64,000 bases of DNA from Mucilaginibacter_A sp964236465 (GCA_964236465.1 CAXSBZ010000001.1:116615-180614); one strand, 5' to 3'. Numbered from the stretch's first letter, positions 35,090 to 44,893 are shown. Notes: generated by a model not told the origin, from the sequence alone. Made by a program: numbers and translations.

Positions 35090-36052
35090 TTAAATTCCCT
35101 CAGCCTGCACCTTTTTCTGTTTTTGGGTTGATTTGACGGGTTGCGGCACTTTTACATAATATCCGCTGCCATCATAAACGCGTTTTCGAGGATGAGATTG
35201 GCATTCGGCCGAACAGCAGCCATCCAGTTCCTGCCCGCAATCTTCGCACTGGGTAAAATGCTCGTTGCATTCCGGGTTGGCGCAATTGATCATTTTCGGC
35301 GTTTCTTTTCCGCAGTTGAAACAACGGGAAATCACGACCGGATTTATGGAATTGACATCTACAGAAAGCCGGTTATCAAACACATAACATTTGCCGTCAA
35401 AATCTTTTCCGCCAGCTTCTTTGCCGTATTTGATGATGCCGCCGTGCAACTGATAAACGTTTTCAAAACCTTTGTGCAGCAGCAAAGCCGAAGCTTTTTC
35501 GCACTTGATGCCGCCGGTGCAGTAAGTCAGGATTTTTTTATCTTTAAAAGCAGCCAACTGATTGATCATCTCCGGAAAATCACGAAAATTTTCTATGTCG
35601 AACGTAACTGCATTTTTAAATCTACCAAGGTTGTGTTCATAATTGGAGCGCACATCCAAAACGATCACATCATCACGGTCTTTCATCTCTAAAAATTCTT
35701 TTGGTTCGAGATGAATGCCGGTTTGTTTATTTGGGTCGATCATTTTCGGATTGCGCAATCCGGAATATACAATTTCTGATTTGTAGCGAACGTGCATTTT
35801 GATGAATGAAGGTTCGGCAACGTCATCAATTTTAAAATCAATTTTGGCAAAACGAGGATCAGCATGAAGTGTTTTTATATAAGTTTCGCATGCTTCTTTT
35901 AGGCCCGAAATTGTGCCGTTCAACCCTTCGTCGGCCACAATTATGCGGCCTACCAAGTTCAGGTTTTTACAAAATTTTAAATGATCCGCAGCAAAAGCTT
36001 CTGCATTTTCAATCGGCGAATAACAGTAATAAAGTAATGTTTGATAATTCAT
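35090..36052 (-). CDS. trhO: tRNA uridine(34) hydroxylase, rhodanese family
   Basis: 320 residues. Oxygen-dependent hydroxylation of U34 in tRNA. N-terminal acylphosphatase-like part (about 5-100), rhodanese domain with catalytic C178 in YCTGGIKCEKA, and a Cys-rich tail (CFNCGKETPKMINCANPEC, then CEDCGQELDGCC) that probably binds zinc. Length is normal for the long TrhO type. A CTTCTTTTA copy codes LKEACE. Confidence 0.94.
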   Translation of the reverse strand: MNYQTLLYYCYSPIENAEAFAADHLKFCKNLNLVGRIIVADEGLNGTISGLKEACETYIKTLHADPRFAKIDFKIDDVAEPSFIKMHVRYKSEIVYSGLRNPKMIDPNKQTGIHLEPKEFLEMKDRDDVIVLDVRSNYEHNLGRFKNAVTFDIENFRDFPEMINQLAAFKDKKILTYCTGGIKCEKASALLLHKGFENVYQLHGGIIKYGKEAGGKDFDGKCYVFDNRLSVDVNSINPVVISRCFNCGKETPKMINCANPECNEHFTQCEDCGQELDGCCSAECQSHPRKRVYDGSGYYVKVPQPVKSTQKQKKVQAEGI

Positions 36053-36219
36053 AAAAACAACATTGATACTGGTACAAACAGCGTAAAATGAAGTGCAAAG
36101 ATAAGGAGAAAGGCTGATGGTTTATAGGTGATAGTTCATGGGTTTTGGTTAATAGTTCATTGTTTAGGACGCGTTCGGCTATGAACTATAAACCATTAAC
36201 TACAAACCATCAACTCCTT

Positions 36220-38688
36220 TCAAAACCCGTAATAAATCCTAAAGCCCTGGTGTATTTTCTTTTCGGCGTTGTAGGCGATGCCATAATCTACCCGAAATAG
36301 AAAACGCTGCAAGCCCACGTAAAACTCGCTGTAACTGGTATAAGTTTTGGTGATGCTGCCGGCAATGGGGGATTGTGTTAAGTACGATGCACCAGCAATT
36401 TCTTCCAGCTTAAGCTGGCGCATAAACGGAATTTTGTTTAGCAAAAAACCGGAAAAATTATGCTCGTAATGCCCTTCCAGATATTGCGTATTGGTGCTGT
36501 ACGGATAGAAATCCAGGAAGTGGAAAGAACCGATCTGAGGATTAAAAGTAAGGCTTTGGTTGCCCAGAAAATGCTTGTAATCCGGATAGAAAATTTCTCT
36601 TTTGCCAAAGAATTTGCCAGCCGAAATCAGGAAGGAAGAATAACCGTACAAGCCCAGCTGGATGTGATTTTGAAATACATTAACAGAACCATAATCAAAA
36701 CTCTCGTCGCCACCTAAAATGCTGAAAGATTTGCGGTAGTTCAGCCTCAGCTGCGGATATTTGGAAGGCTCATAAAAGCGGCCGTCCGGGCGGGTGGTGT
36801 ATTGCTGATCAAAAGTAAACAAAGCTGATCCGCGGAAAGTAAGTGATTGATACTCCGGAAACAGCCGTGTTTCGGCAGCGGGATTAAGCGGGTTGTTGGA
36901 AGTCAGCTCATTGTTCTGGTTGATTTTATTCAGCATTGTGGTGTTGTACAGCTGCTTGTGGTTGGCATATTCCAGCTGGCCGGTCAGCAAAATGCCGCGG
37001 GCCACTTCGCGTTGTGTACCAAACATGGCGGCTTCCGAGCGGTAAAGTTTAAGATAGTTGTGGTTGTACAACAAGGTTCCAAGCGAGTTGAGCAATAAAC
37101 TCTGAGTTCCTAAATTGTTTAAATCCAGTACATCTGATCCGATTTTACCAAAAATTGTTCCCTGGTTAATCGGATCGTAACGATAATTTGCTTCCGCATT
37201 CAGGCTTAAAAGTTTGTTGGCAAAACCATAACGGATATTTGGGGTGATAGAAAAAGCACGGCGGTATTCATCACTTTTAGTGTAAGTGGCTTTTAGGTTG
37301 ACCGCAAAACCTTCCACCGTGTTGTAATGGATTTGCTTGTATAATGCGGGAAAGCTTAGCGAGGTATAATTGTATCGGTCATTTTTGCTATAGCCCGCAA
37401 TTAAAAAAGGTAATAGTTTAAAGTGGTTGTTGGCTTTTTCTATTGAATCCAGGTAGGGCTTGCTTTGCTTTCGGCCCGAAGTATCATCCTTAAATTTGTA
37501 ATTGTATTTTTCTTCAGCTGTGAGTGGCACCGGCCGGTTTTGGTTCCAGTAAAGCGAATCTTTTTTGTTTACTTCTTTAGTGATTTTCATCACTTCACCA
37601 TTAAAAAAATTCTTCGGAAACTTTGGATCAACATTGTAATTGCTGTAAATCCCGATGAAATAACCATCAAACTTAAACCCAAAAACTTTGCCTTTAAAAC
37701 TAAACTGTACAAACGTAGGCTGCCATATCTTGGGTGCAACCGGGATGTATTGCTGGCTCAAATTTAGAGTATCCACAAAGTTAATTTGGGAGTTTTTGGT
37801 GAGGCGCAAATCCACACTGTAAATGCGCCATTGGCCATCCAAAATGTAAATATTACCGCGGAAAACCGGGTCAAATTCCCGGCGCGGAATTACCTGTATT
37901 TTATCAAGCGTTTGGCCGTTGATCACATCTTTGCCCAGCAATTTGTACTTGTAATAAAACAGCGCATTGCCCGCAATCGGCGAAACAAAACCACGGTTGC
38001 TAAGGCCGTTAAATTCGATCAGATCTTTGTAGAAAGTTAATGTAGAAGCACGGTTGAAACTAAATGCGTTGTTACGACCGGCAACTTTGGACGAAACCAT
38101 CACCTCCTTCACTTGGCCCGGTGCTTTGAAGTTGAGGTGCGATTCGGATTCAGAAAGATAAATAATTCCTTTTCGGTTAGAGTCCAATTGTAAAACTTTT
38201 TGCACATCCCGGCCCAGAAATTTCTTTGGTGCGCCCAGCAATTTTTGCACGCCTTTGATGTACACATCGCATGAATATTCCTGCAATTCATTCAAATATT
38301 GCTTCCGTTTGCCAATCGCTTTGCGGATAATCGCATACGCCGGGTCTTCGCCGCTGCCACTGATTGATACTTCTTTTAGCTGGTAAATTTCTTTGTCCAA
38401 AATTACATCATGCTGCAAATTACTGTTGCTAACGACGAGGTGCTCTACTTTTTCCTTGAAACCTACATAACGATAAATCACATCATAAGTGCCTGGGTTC
38501 ACCCGAAATTCGTACAAACCACGATCATTGGCAGAGGTGCCTTTTGTAGTGTTTTTTAGGTAGATGGAAGTAAACGGAACAAGATTTCCCTGTGCATCAG
38601 AGATTTTGCCTGAGATGGAATATTGCTGACAAAAAGCATTGGTAACGATTATAAACAGAAGAAGAAATACAAGTAAATTTTTTTTCAT
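36220..38688 (-). CDS. DUF5686/carboxypeptidase-regulatory-like domain outer-membrane protein
   Basis: 822 residues: signal peptide (to FCQQ), a CarboxypepD_reg-like beta domain (YSISGKISDAQGNLVPFTSIYLK, about 20-105), then DUF5686, which has barrel-like beta strands and conserved ILDGQWRIYSVDLRL and YLEGHYEHNFSGFLLNKIPF. Predicted outer-membrane protein of unknown job, common in Bacteroidota. A clear paralogue follows upstream at 39023-41491 on the same strand. Confidence 0.9.
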   Translation of the reverse strand: MKKNLLVFLLLFIIVTNAFCQQYSISGKISDAQGNLVPFTSIYLKNTTKGTSANDRGLYEFRVNPGTYDVIYRYVGFKEKVEHLVVSNSNLQHDVILDKEIYQLKEVSISGSGEDPAYAIIRKAIGKRKQYLNELQEYSCDVYIKGVQKLLGAPKKFLGRDVQKVLQLDSNRKGIIYLSESESHLNFKAPGQVKEVMVSSKVAGRNNAFSFNRASTLTFYKDLIEFNGLSNRGFVSPIAGNALFYYKYKLLGKDVINGQTLDKIQVIPRREFDPVFRGNIYILDGQWRIYSVDLRLTKNSQINFVDTLNLSQQYIPVAPKIWQPTFVQFSFKGKVFGFKFDGYFIGIYSNYNVDPKFPKNFFNGEVMKITKEVNKKDSLYWNQNRPVPLTAEEKYNYKFKDDTSGRKQSKPYLDSIEKANNHFKLLPFLIAGYSKNDRYNYTSLSFPALYKQIHYNTVEGFAVNLKATYTKSDEYRRAFSITPNIRYGFANKLLSLNAEANYRYDPINQGTIFGKIGSDVLDLNNLGTQSLLLNSLGTLLYNHNYLKLYRSEAAMFGTQREVARGILLTGQLEYANHKQLYNTTMLNKINQNNELTSNNPLNPAAETRLFPEYQSLTFRGSALFTFDQQYTTRPDGRFYEPSKYPQLRLNYRKSFSILGGDESFDYGSVNVFQNHIQLGLYGYSSFLISAGKFFGKREIFYPDYKHFLGNQSLTFNPQIGSFHFLDFYPYSTNTQYLEGHYEHNFSGFLLNKIPFMRQLKLEEIAGASYLTQSPIAGSITKTYTSYSEFYVGLQRFLFRVDYGIAYNAEKKIHQGFRIYYGF

Positions 38689-38694
38689 TGAGAT

Positions 38695-38904
38695 TGTTTA
38701 AACTTTTTAATCAGGTCTATTTTAAAGCCAAGGAAACGGGTTGAAACCCGTTTTTACAAAATTGGCCGAGCCCTACGGCTCTTTGAAATTTGTAAGGTGT
38801 AGAGAGAAGCGTAGCCTCGGTACAATTTGTAGCAACGGGTTTAAACTCGTTGATTTTAGTAAGGTAAAAGAAGCATTTAGTTCTTTCATCATAAGTTTAA
38901 ACAA
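38695..38904. repeat. Element with TTGTTTAAACTT ends and internal palindromes
   Basis: TTGTTTAAACTT at 38695 and AAGTTTAAACAA at 38893 bound a stretch containing AACGGGTTGAAACCCGTT (38735-38752), a GAGCCCTACGGCTC palindrome (38767-38780) and a further AACGGGTTTAAACTCGTT. A CTTCTTTTA copy (38866) lies at the right end. It lies between the two DUF5686 genes; no credible protein is coded. Confidence 0.6.
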
Positions 38905-39022
38905 CTTCATTTATTGTTTTATTGTTGAAAAATATTTGGATCAGCATAAAATATATTTGCAGCATAAAGTTGTTGTTTTAAAAACCCGATGCTTCTTTTA
39001 CCGGCATAAAATTGTTGGTGTT

Positions 39023-41491
39023 TTACAAACTGTAAACATATCTAAATCCCTGATAAATTTTGTTGTGCCCATCAAATGCAAAACCGTAATCAAACCGAAT
39101 CAGCAGCTTTTTGATCCCGAAATAAAACTCGTGGTAATTATCGCGGATGCGCTGCGTTAAAAAAGAACCGCCCACAATTTCTTCCAGCCGCAACTTACGG
39201 ATAAATGGCAATCGGTTTAAAAAATATCCGCCAAAATTATGCTCGTAATGGCCTTCCAGATAGCTGCGGTTGGTGCTGTAAACGTAGTAGTTGAGATAGT
39301 GGAAACTACCCAGGGATGAATCAAATACAAATGGCTGGCCGCCCCTAAATTGTTTATAATCAGGATAATATAAGCTTTTGTGGTTGATAAAAGTGCCGCC
39401 GGAAAGAAAGTAGGACGAGTAGCCATAAATGCCCGTATGCACACGGTCCTGGAAAACATCAACCGAAGTAAAATCATAATTTACATCCGAACCCAAAATC
39501 GGGAAACCTTTGCGATAATTGATTCGCAGGCGCGGGTAAGGTGAAGGCTCAATATATTTTCCGTCCGGCCGCTGCGTATATTGCTGGTTGAAAGTAAACG
39601 TGGCCGAGCCGCTGAAAGAAAGCGATTGATAATGCGGAAAAAGCGGCACATCGCTGCCGGGATCCAACGGGTTATTGGATTGCTCAACAATGCCATTATG
39701 TAATGGCGGCGGCGTAATCTGCGTGCTGTCCAAACCGCTTTTGGTATAAAAGTTATTCAGGCTGCGGCGGTCTGCATATTCCAGAAAACCGTTTAGCAAA
39801 ATGCCATTTTCCACTTCTCCCTGCGAACCAGCTTGTATAAATCTAGATTGATAAAACTTTAACAAATTATGCTCAGTAAACAAGAAACTCAGCGTATTCA
39901 AGAACAGACTGACATTGCCGGAGTTGTTCAGATCCAAAAAATCAGAACCTATTTTGCCATAAATACTGGCCTGCTTGCTTGGGTTGTATCGGTACGAAGC
40001 AAAAACACTGGCATTTAGCAACTCTCGGGCAAAACTATAGCGGAGAACCGGCCTGATTTCCAAAGTCTTTCCGTTGGGTTCAAACCGTTTATAACGCGGA
40101 GCCAGGTTGATTCCCCAACGTTCTACATAGTTATAAAAAACAATGTCTTTTGGTGATTGGATGTTGTAGTTTTTTCTGCCGTCCTTGCTTCTGATGTTGT
40201 AGCCATTTAAAAGCCAGGGCACAACTAAAAAATGGTTATTTATTTTTTTGGCAGAATCCAAATACTGGTTAGATTGCCGTTTTCGGCCCAAACTATCTTT
40301 GTTGTAATAATAAATTTCTTCTTGCCGGGTTAACGGGACAGGCCGGTTGGCGTTCCAATACAGGGAATCTTTTTTAAAGGCCAGCTTCGGGATTTCCATC
40401 ACCTGATGATTAAAAAATTCAGTTGAAAAATTTGGTTTGATATTGTAATCAGCATAAATTCCTGCATAATAACCGCTGAAAACAAAACCAAACACTTTTC
40501 CGCGATAATTAAAACGCACGGAAGACGGCAGCCAAACGCTATCTGTAACCGGGAGAAACTGCTGCGTGATCTGCAAGGAATCAACAAAACTGATATTGGC
40601 TAATTTAAACAGTTTCATGTTGATGCTGTGGATGCGCCAGGCACCGTCTTCCAGATAAATAAAACCGTTGAAAGACGGGTCGCTTTTCCGTTTGGCAATC
40701 ACTTCTATTTTATGGATCAGGTGGCCGCTTTCAGTAAAATCACCCCGAAACTTATACCGGTAAAAACCCATGGCGTTGGAGGCAATCGGCGAAACGAACG
40801 ACCGGTTGCTCAGCGCATTCCAATGCAAAAGATTGTTATAAAAATCTGTTTGGACATCCAGTGCGCGGTTAAAATTCAGCGAAGGATGATCTCCAGCGGC
40901 GCGTGAAGCCTGCAAAATTTCTTTTATTTTGTGCGGTCTGGAAAAGTTGAATTGAGATTTAGCTTCCGTTTCATAAATGATACTGCTGCCATTTTTATTC
41001 AAACTAAGCACTTTGATCACACTGTCGCCCAGGTAGCGTTTTGGCCCGCTCACCAGTTTTTGTACGCCTTTTAAATATACTTTGCAGGAATAATTTTCCA
41101 CCTGTTTTTTGTAAAACCGGCGCTTGGCCATTGCCTTCCGGATCATGGCATAAGCAGGATCAACGTCCGGGGTTGATGCTTCTTTTAGGTAGTAAATTTC
41201 GGGCTGTAGCACCACATTCAGCACGGTATCTTTTTGCAGATTGATTTTTACAGAAGCTTGTTTTTGCCCGATCTGCCGGAAAATCAGGGTGTAATTGCCC
41301 GGATTAAGCGATAAATGATAAATACCGCGCTCGTTGCAGAGCGTACTTAAAGTAGTGTTTTCTGCAAAAACTGCTGCAAACGGTACACGCCTGCCTGCCC
41401 GATCTGTAACGGTGCCGCTAATATCCTGCTGCTGCGCAAAAGCAAACACCGGAAACAACATCACCAAAATACAGCATAAAGTTTTGAGCAT
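39023..41491 (-). CDS. DUF5686/carboxypeptidase-regulatory-like domain outer-membrane protein, paralogue
   Basis: 822 residues from ATG 41491 (MLKTLCCILVMLFPVFAFAQ); a TTG-led or ATG start 27 bp upstream would only weaken the signal peptide. Same architecture as the downstream gene: CarboxypepD_reg domain (ISGTVTDRAGRRVPFAAVF) then DUF5686 with YLEDGAWRIHSINMKL and YLEGHYEHNFGGYFLNRLPF. The pair arose by tandem duplication and has diverged in the variable barrel loops. Confidence 0.9.
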   Translation of the reverse strand: MLKTLCCILVMLFPVFAFAQQQDISGTVTDRAGRRVPFAAVFAENTTLSTLCNERGIYHLSLNPGNYTLIFRQIGQKQASVKINLQKDTVLNVVLQPEIYYLKEASTPDVDPAYAMIRKAMAKRRFYKKQVENYSCKVYLKGVQKLVSGPKRYLGDSVIKVLSLNKNGSSIIYETEAKSQFNFSRPHKIKEILQASRAAGDHPSLNFNRALDVQTDFYNNLLHWNALSNRSFVSPIASNAMGFYRYKFRGDFTESGHLIHKIEVIAKRKSDPSFNGFIYLEDGAWRIHSINMKLFKLANISFVDSLQITQQFLPVTDSVWLPSSVRFNYRGKVFGFVFSGYYAGIYADYNIKPNFSTEFFNHQVMEIPKLAFKKDSLYWNANRPVPLTRQEEIYYYNKDSLGRKRQSNQYLDSAKKINNHFLVVPWLLNGYNIRSKDGRKNYNIQSPKDIVFYNYVERWGINLAPRYKRFEPNGKTLEIRPVLRYSFARELLNASVFASYRYNPSKQASIYGKIGSDFLDLNNSGNVSLFLNTLSFLFTEHNLLKFYQSRFIQAGSQGEVENGILLNGFLEYADRRSLNNFYTKSGLDSTQITPPPLHNGIVEQSNNPLDPGSDVPLFPHYQSLSFSGSATFTFNQQYTQRPDGKYIEPSPYPRLRINYRKGFPILGSDVNYDFTSVDVFQDRVHTGIYGYSSYFLSGGTFINHKSLYYPDYKQFRGGQPFVFDSSLGSFHYLNYYVYSTNRSYLEGHYEHNFGGYFLNRLPFIRKLRLEEIVGGSFLTQRIRDNYHEFYFGIKKLLIRFDYGFAFDGHNKIYQGFRYVYSL

Positions 41492-41782
41492 TGAAAACCA
41501 AAAAATAGTAAGAGACAATTACCAGCAAAAAGTTTGATTATCCACCACAATTATGTTGTAAATAAACGGGTTTTTTATGGATCAAATCATGCTATACCTA
41601 CTTTTTCAACTTCAATCATCCCGTTTTTTATACGATAAAAACAGCATGCTGCTTCATGGTATTCCGTTTTAAAACATCCCTATCTACATTTTAGGATGAT
41701 TAAAAAGCTTGAATTTAAATTTAAATAGCTTTATAAGACGTATTTTTACACTTCAATAAAGCGCAATATCCCGTTTATTATT

Positions 41783-42835
41783 ATGCAAGATCAAATCAAT
41801 CAATATACTGTTGAGATCAATAATTTTCAGCCTGCTGATGCTGCCGAACTGGAAACTTTCCGCATCCGTTTTTTAGGCACTAAAGGACTGATCAAAGATC
41901 TTTTTGATCAGTTTAAAACGGTTTCTGCGGAAGAAAAACGCAGCATGGGCAAAGGGCTAAACGAATTTAAACAGCTGGCCGAAGCCAAATACCTGACATT
42001 GAAAGAGCAGCTGGACGCACAACCTGAAAAATCAGCTTCCAAAGAAGATCTGACGCTTCCGGGAACAGGTTTTCAGCTCGGTTCGCGGCATCCGCTTTCT
42101 TTGGTGAGAAATGAGATCATTGACATTTTTAAACGCCTGGGGTTTGTAGTAGCTGAAGGGCCGGAAATTGAAGACGACTGGCATAATTTCTCCGCCCTGA
42201 ACTTCCCGCAGGAACACCCGGCCAGGGATATGCAGGATACTTTTTTTATCAGTAAAAAGAGCTCGACCGATGCTGGTGAAGCTGCTGGTGATATTGCCCT
42301 CCGCACCCACACTTCTTCTGTTCAGGTGCGCATGATGGAATCCGGCAAACCACCGTTCCGCGCCATTATGCCGGGCCGCGTGTACCGCAACGAAGCTATT
42401 TCTGCCCGCGCGCACTGCTTTTTCCATCAGGTAGAAGGGCTTTATGTGGATGAAAATGTGTCTTTTGCCGATCTGAAGCAAACACTTTATCATTTCGTGC
42501 TCGAATTGTACGGCGAAAGCACAAAAGTACGTTTCCGCCCCTCCTATTTTCCTTTTACAGAACCTTCTGCGGAAATGGACGTATCGTGCAGCATTTGCAA
42601 AGGTGCCGGCTGCCAGATGTGTAAATACAGCGGCTGGGTAGAAATTTTAGGTTGCGGCATGGTGGATCCGAATGTGTTGGAAAACTGCGGAATCGACTCT
42701 GAAAAATATACCGGTTTTGCTTTTGGCATGGGCATTGAACGCATTACAAACCTAAAATATCAGATCCGCGACCTGCGTTTATTTTCCGAAAACGATGTGC
42801 GCTTTCTTAACCAGTTTCAAACCGAAATCAGTTGA
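41783..42835 (+). CDS. pheS: Phenylalanine--tRNA ligase alpha subunit
   Basis: 350 residues, normal length. Class II synthetase catalytic chain: N-terminal coiled coil (1-90), motif 2 (RAIMPGRVYRNEAISARAHC, FHQVEGLYVDENV), motif 3 (FAFGMGIERITNLKY, about 318-334), and the zinc-like CSICKGAGCQMCKYSG insertion present in this group. It pairs with PheT encoded elsewhere. The stop overlaps the next gene (TTGA). Confidence 0.96.
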   Translation: MQDQINQYTVEINNFQPADAAELETFRIRFLGTKGLIKDLFDQFKTVSAEEKRSMGKGLNEFKQLAEAKYLTLKEQLDAQPEKSASKEDLTLPGTGFQLGSRHPLSLVRNEIIDIFKRLGFVVAEGPEIEDDWHNFSALNFPQEHPARDMQDTFFISKKSSTDAGEAAGDIALRTHTSSVQVRMMESGKPPFRAIMPGRVYRNEAISARAHCFFHQVEGLYVDENVSFADLKQTLYHFVLELYGESTKVRFRPSYFPFTEPSAEMDVSCSICKGAGCQMCKYSGWVEILGCGMVDPNVLENCGIDSEKYTGFAFGMGIERITNLKYQIRDLRLFSENDVRFLNQFQTEIS

Positions 42836-43251
42836 CCCAAAAAATTATACCCATACTTCTTTTATGCCTGGTTTTTTTGTCTTGCGGCAAAACCAACGTG
42901 GGCGCAATCCCTTATGTGCAAGTTAATTTCAGCGCACCGCTTACTGATCCGCGCTTAAGCCGGCTATCGGCTGTTGGCGGTGCCGTAACCGTTGCTGGTT
43001 ATGGTCTTTCCGGATTGATCATCTACCGAAGCCCGAGTGCCGGTTATGTAGCTTATGATCGTTGCAGCAGTTATCAGCCCGAAAACCGTTGCGCCGTTAC
43101 ATTAGACAGCCCGACTTTAACGGCGACCGATCCTTGCAGCGGCTCTAAGTTTTCTTTGGATGATGGTTCGCCGGTAAAAGCTCCTGCCACACGCTATTTA
43201 CGTTCGTATTCGGTTAATGTGGGCAACAACCAAATTTTTGTAACCAACTGA
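42832..43251 (+). CDS. Small lipoprotein with a Rieske-like but ligand-poor domain
   Basis: 139 residues, TTG start overlapping the pheS stop; lipobox FLSC at Cys18. The body (GLSGLIIYRSPSAGYVAYDRCSSYQ...CSGSKFSLDDGSPVKAPATRYLRSY) follows the Rieske fold order seen in Bacteroidota nitrite-reductase-like lipoproteins, but the His ligands of a [2Fe-2S] cluster are missing, so it should not bind one. Expected in the periplasm, attached to a membrane. The CTTCTTTTA motif is used inside its signal peptide (LLLCL). Confidence 0.8.
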   Translation: MTQKIIPILLLCLVFLSCGKTNVGAIPYVQVNFSAPLTDPRLSRLSAVGGAVTVAGYGLSGLIIYRSPSAGYVAYDRCSSYQPENRCAVTLDSPTLTATDPCSGSKFSLDDGSPVKAPATRYLRSYSVNVGNNQIFVTN

Positions 43252-43252
43252 T

Positions 43253-43831
43253 ATGGAGCCAGATAGAACAGTAGAAAGCATCAAACAAGGCGCGCGCGAG
43301 CTGTACCGTAAGTTTGGCTACCATAAAACCAGCGTAAACGAAATTGCCAAGCGCGCCAAAGTTGCCAAAGCTACCATTTACAAATATTTTGACAGCAAAG
43401 AAGCTATTTTGCAGGTTTTGCTGATGGATTATATTCGGCAAAGCGTGGACGATCTGATCCAAAATAGTGCTTCGGATATGGACGAGGAAAAGCACCTCAC
43501 CAACCTCATTATGAAAACCAGCCGCCTTTCTTACACCGTTTGCAACGAGTTTATTGGTTGGGATTTTATCCGAGAATCGGCCAACGCACAGGATTTTTTG
43601 AAGAAACTATCCAACGAACTGGAAGAACTGCTGTATAAATCTTTCACCGGCGTAAGCGAACTGCATATCAATGATACCTTTCCGGCCAGATTGCGTTTTT
43701 TGATCAAATCCAGCAAAAGCATCGTGTTTAGTTTTGCTTTTACTTCGGTGAGTGATGCCGATGTGCGCAAAAATTTTGTGAGTTTTCAGAAAGAGATTTT
43801 GCCTTATCTGGTGAAGGCGGCTTTGAAGTAG
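43253..43831 (+). CDS. TetR/AcrR family transcriptional regulator
   Basis: 192 residues. N-terminal HTH (about 10-55: GARELYRKFGYHKTSVNEIAKRAKVAKATIYKYFDSKE) is canonical; the C-terminal ligand domain is unassigned. It follows the lipoprotein gene by one base. Its target is not evident here; the pheS-lipoprotein-tetR order is compact and probably one transcript. Confidence 0.93.
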   Translation: MEPDRTVESIKQGARELYRKFGYHKTSVNEIAKRAKVAKATIYKYFDSKEAILQVLLMDYIRQSVDDLIQNSASDMDEEKHLTNLIMKTSRLSYTVCNEFIGWDFIRESANAQDFLKKLSNELEELLYKSFTGVSELHINDTFPARLRFLIKSSKSIVFSFAFTSVSDADVRKNFVSFQKEILPYLVKAALK

Positions 43832-43842
43832 AAATCCGGAGT

Positions 43843-43923
43843 TGTCATGCCGAATTTGTTTCGGCATCTCATCAGAAAAGGCGTTATCTTGCAAGAGAGA
43901 TCTTGAAACAAGTTCAGGATGAC
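43843..43923. repeat. Imperfect inverted repeat of the GTCATGC...GATGAC type
   Basis: GTCATGCCGAATTTGTTTC (43843) faces GAAACAAGTTCAGGATGAC (ending 43923), a 26 bp imperfect stem. A second single half (TTCTGAAACAAGCCCAGGAT) is found at 44821, so the two bracket the 44023-44788 gene pair. Confidence 0.75.
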
Positions 43924-43995
43924 TGTGATGGTTATCGCATGTATAAATCTTGATGCCTGTAAAGCTATCAAAGCTTCATGACAGTTATAATTCCA

Positions 43996-44003
43996 TATCT
44001 TTG
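43996..44003 (+). promoter_or_regulatory. Candidate -7 box TATCTTTG
   Basis: Exact TAnnTTTG, 19 bp before the ATG at 44023; the -33 position reads GCTT. Confidence 0.45.
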
Positions 44004-44022
44004 AAATACAAAATTTCTGACT

Positions 44023-44328
44023 ATGGATGCAATCCGAATCAATGTAAATAAACAAATGGACGGGTACTCTTTTAGTATTACGCCGTCTATCCGAAATTTA
44101 ATTAAGGAACTATTTCCCAATGCTCACCCGGCAAATAACATCTTTGTTGGTTATGACACAAAAAGCGATTTTGACATACATGTTAGTAAACTTGAAAACT
44201 TTATATATCCGGCTTTATTAGGTGTTGATAATGAGAACGACTTGAAGAAGTTGGACGAAATTCATTTTATGGACACACAAACTGGAAAAGTCTTACACAA
44301 AGTAACACCTCGTGACGAAAAAGTTTAA
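44023..44328 (+). CDS. Small protein of unknown function preceding a nuclease-like gene
   Basis: 101 residues, AT-rich, no signal peptide or recognised domain (SITPSIRNLIKELFPNAHP, FVGYDTKSDFDIHV). The 17 bp overlap with the next gene suggests coupling. It may be the partner of the following nuclease-like protein in a small defence- or toxin-type module; this is inference from arrangement only. Confidence 0.7.
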   Translation: MDAIRINVNKQMDGYSFSITPSIRNLIKELFPNAHPANNIFVGYDTKSDFDIHVSKLENFIYPALLGVDNENDLKKLDEIHFMDTQTGKVLHKVTPRDEKV

Positions 44329-44788
44329 TCAGTATTTAGGAAAGGCCGGGCACTTATATGTTATGTCGGAGTTTCTAATACTTGGTTGGAACGTTGCTAT
44401 ACCAGAGGTCGATATTGGTGATGACATTTTTGTAGTGCAGGACAGTAATGGCACTTTGCGTAGAGTACAAGTAAAAACCTCTACTTCTAAAAATAGAAAG
44501 TTAACTAATAGTGCTCAATTTAGTGCTTCAGTCAAGAACCTTCGAAACATATCAACAAGCTTTGTATATTATATTTTCATTGTCAGACAGGGCGATGAAT
44601 GGTCAAAACCAGTAGTAATACGACAAGATTATTTGCTTGAGCATTTTGAAATTAATATGGTTGGGACGGAGTATAAAGGGAACATCACTTTTTATTTTTC
44701 ATACTCAAAGGACAAAGTTACTTGTTCAGGACAGGACTTTACTAAGTACATTCGAGACTTTACTGACTTTCCTCAAATTCAACACTGA
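44312..44788 (+). CDS. PD-(D/E)XK nuclease-like protein (DUF4365-type)
   Basis: 158 residues with a GTG start inside the preceding gene. GKAGHLYVMSEFLILGWNVAIPEVDIGDDIFVV is the GE/LL...P.VD.G.D pattern of restriction-endonuclease-like folds, and VQVKTS supplies the second half of a D...QxK active site (Gln in place of the usual Glu). Predicted DNA-acting nuclease or a relative that has lost catalysis. No modification gene is adjacent. Locally low GC and bracketed by repeats, so likely acquired. Confidence 0.75.
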   Translation: MTKKFNQYLGKAGHLYVMSEFLILGWNVAIPEVDIGDDIFVVQDSNGTLRRVQVKTSTSKNRKLTNSAQFSASVKNLRNISTSFVYYIFIVRQGDEWSKPVVIRQDYLLEHFEINMVGTEYKGNITFYFSYSKDKVTCSGQDFTKYIRDFTDFPQIQH

Positions 44789-44893
44789 GATAGTTCAGCA
44801 GGCAATATTAATTTGGAATATTCTGAAACAAGCCCAGGATGACTACGCGATAATACTTCTTTTACCGCCCAAAAATCTTCTTCGCCTCCACCA

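Noticed and set aside
38741..39160. 139-codon ORF between and over the DUF5686 genes.
   Set aside because: It runs through repeat palindromes and antisense to the 3' end of a real gene; no protein-like pattern.
42832..43251. Rieske [2Fe-2S] protein.
   Set aside because: Order of strands is similar but the His ligands are absent, so no cluster is claimed.
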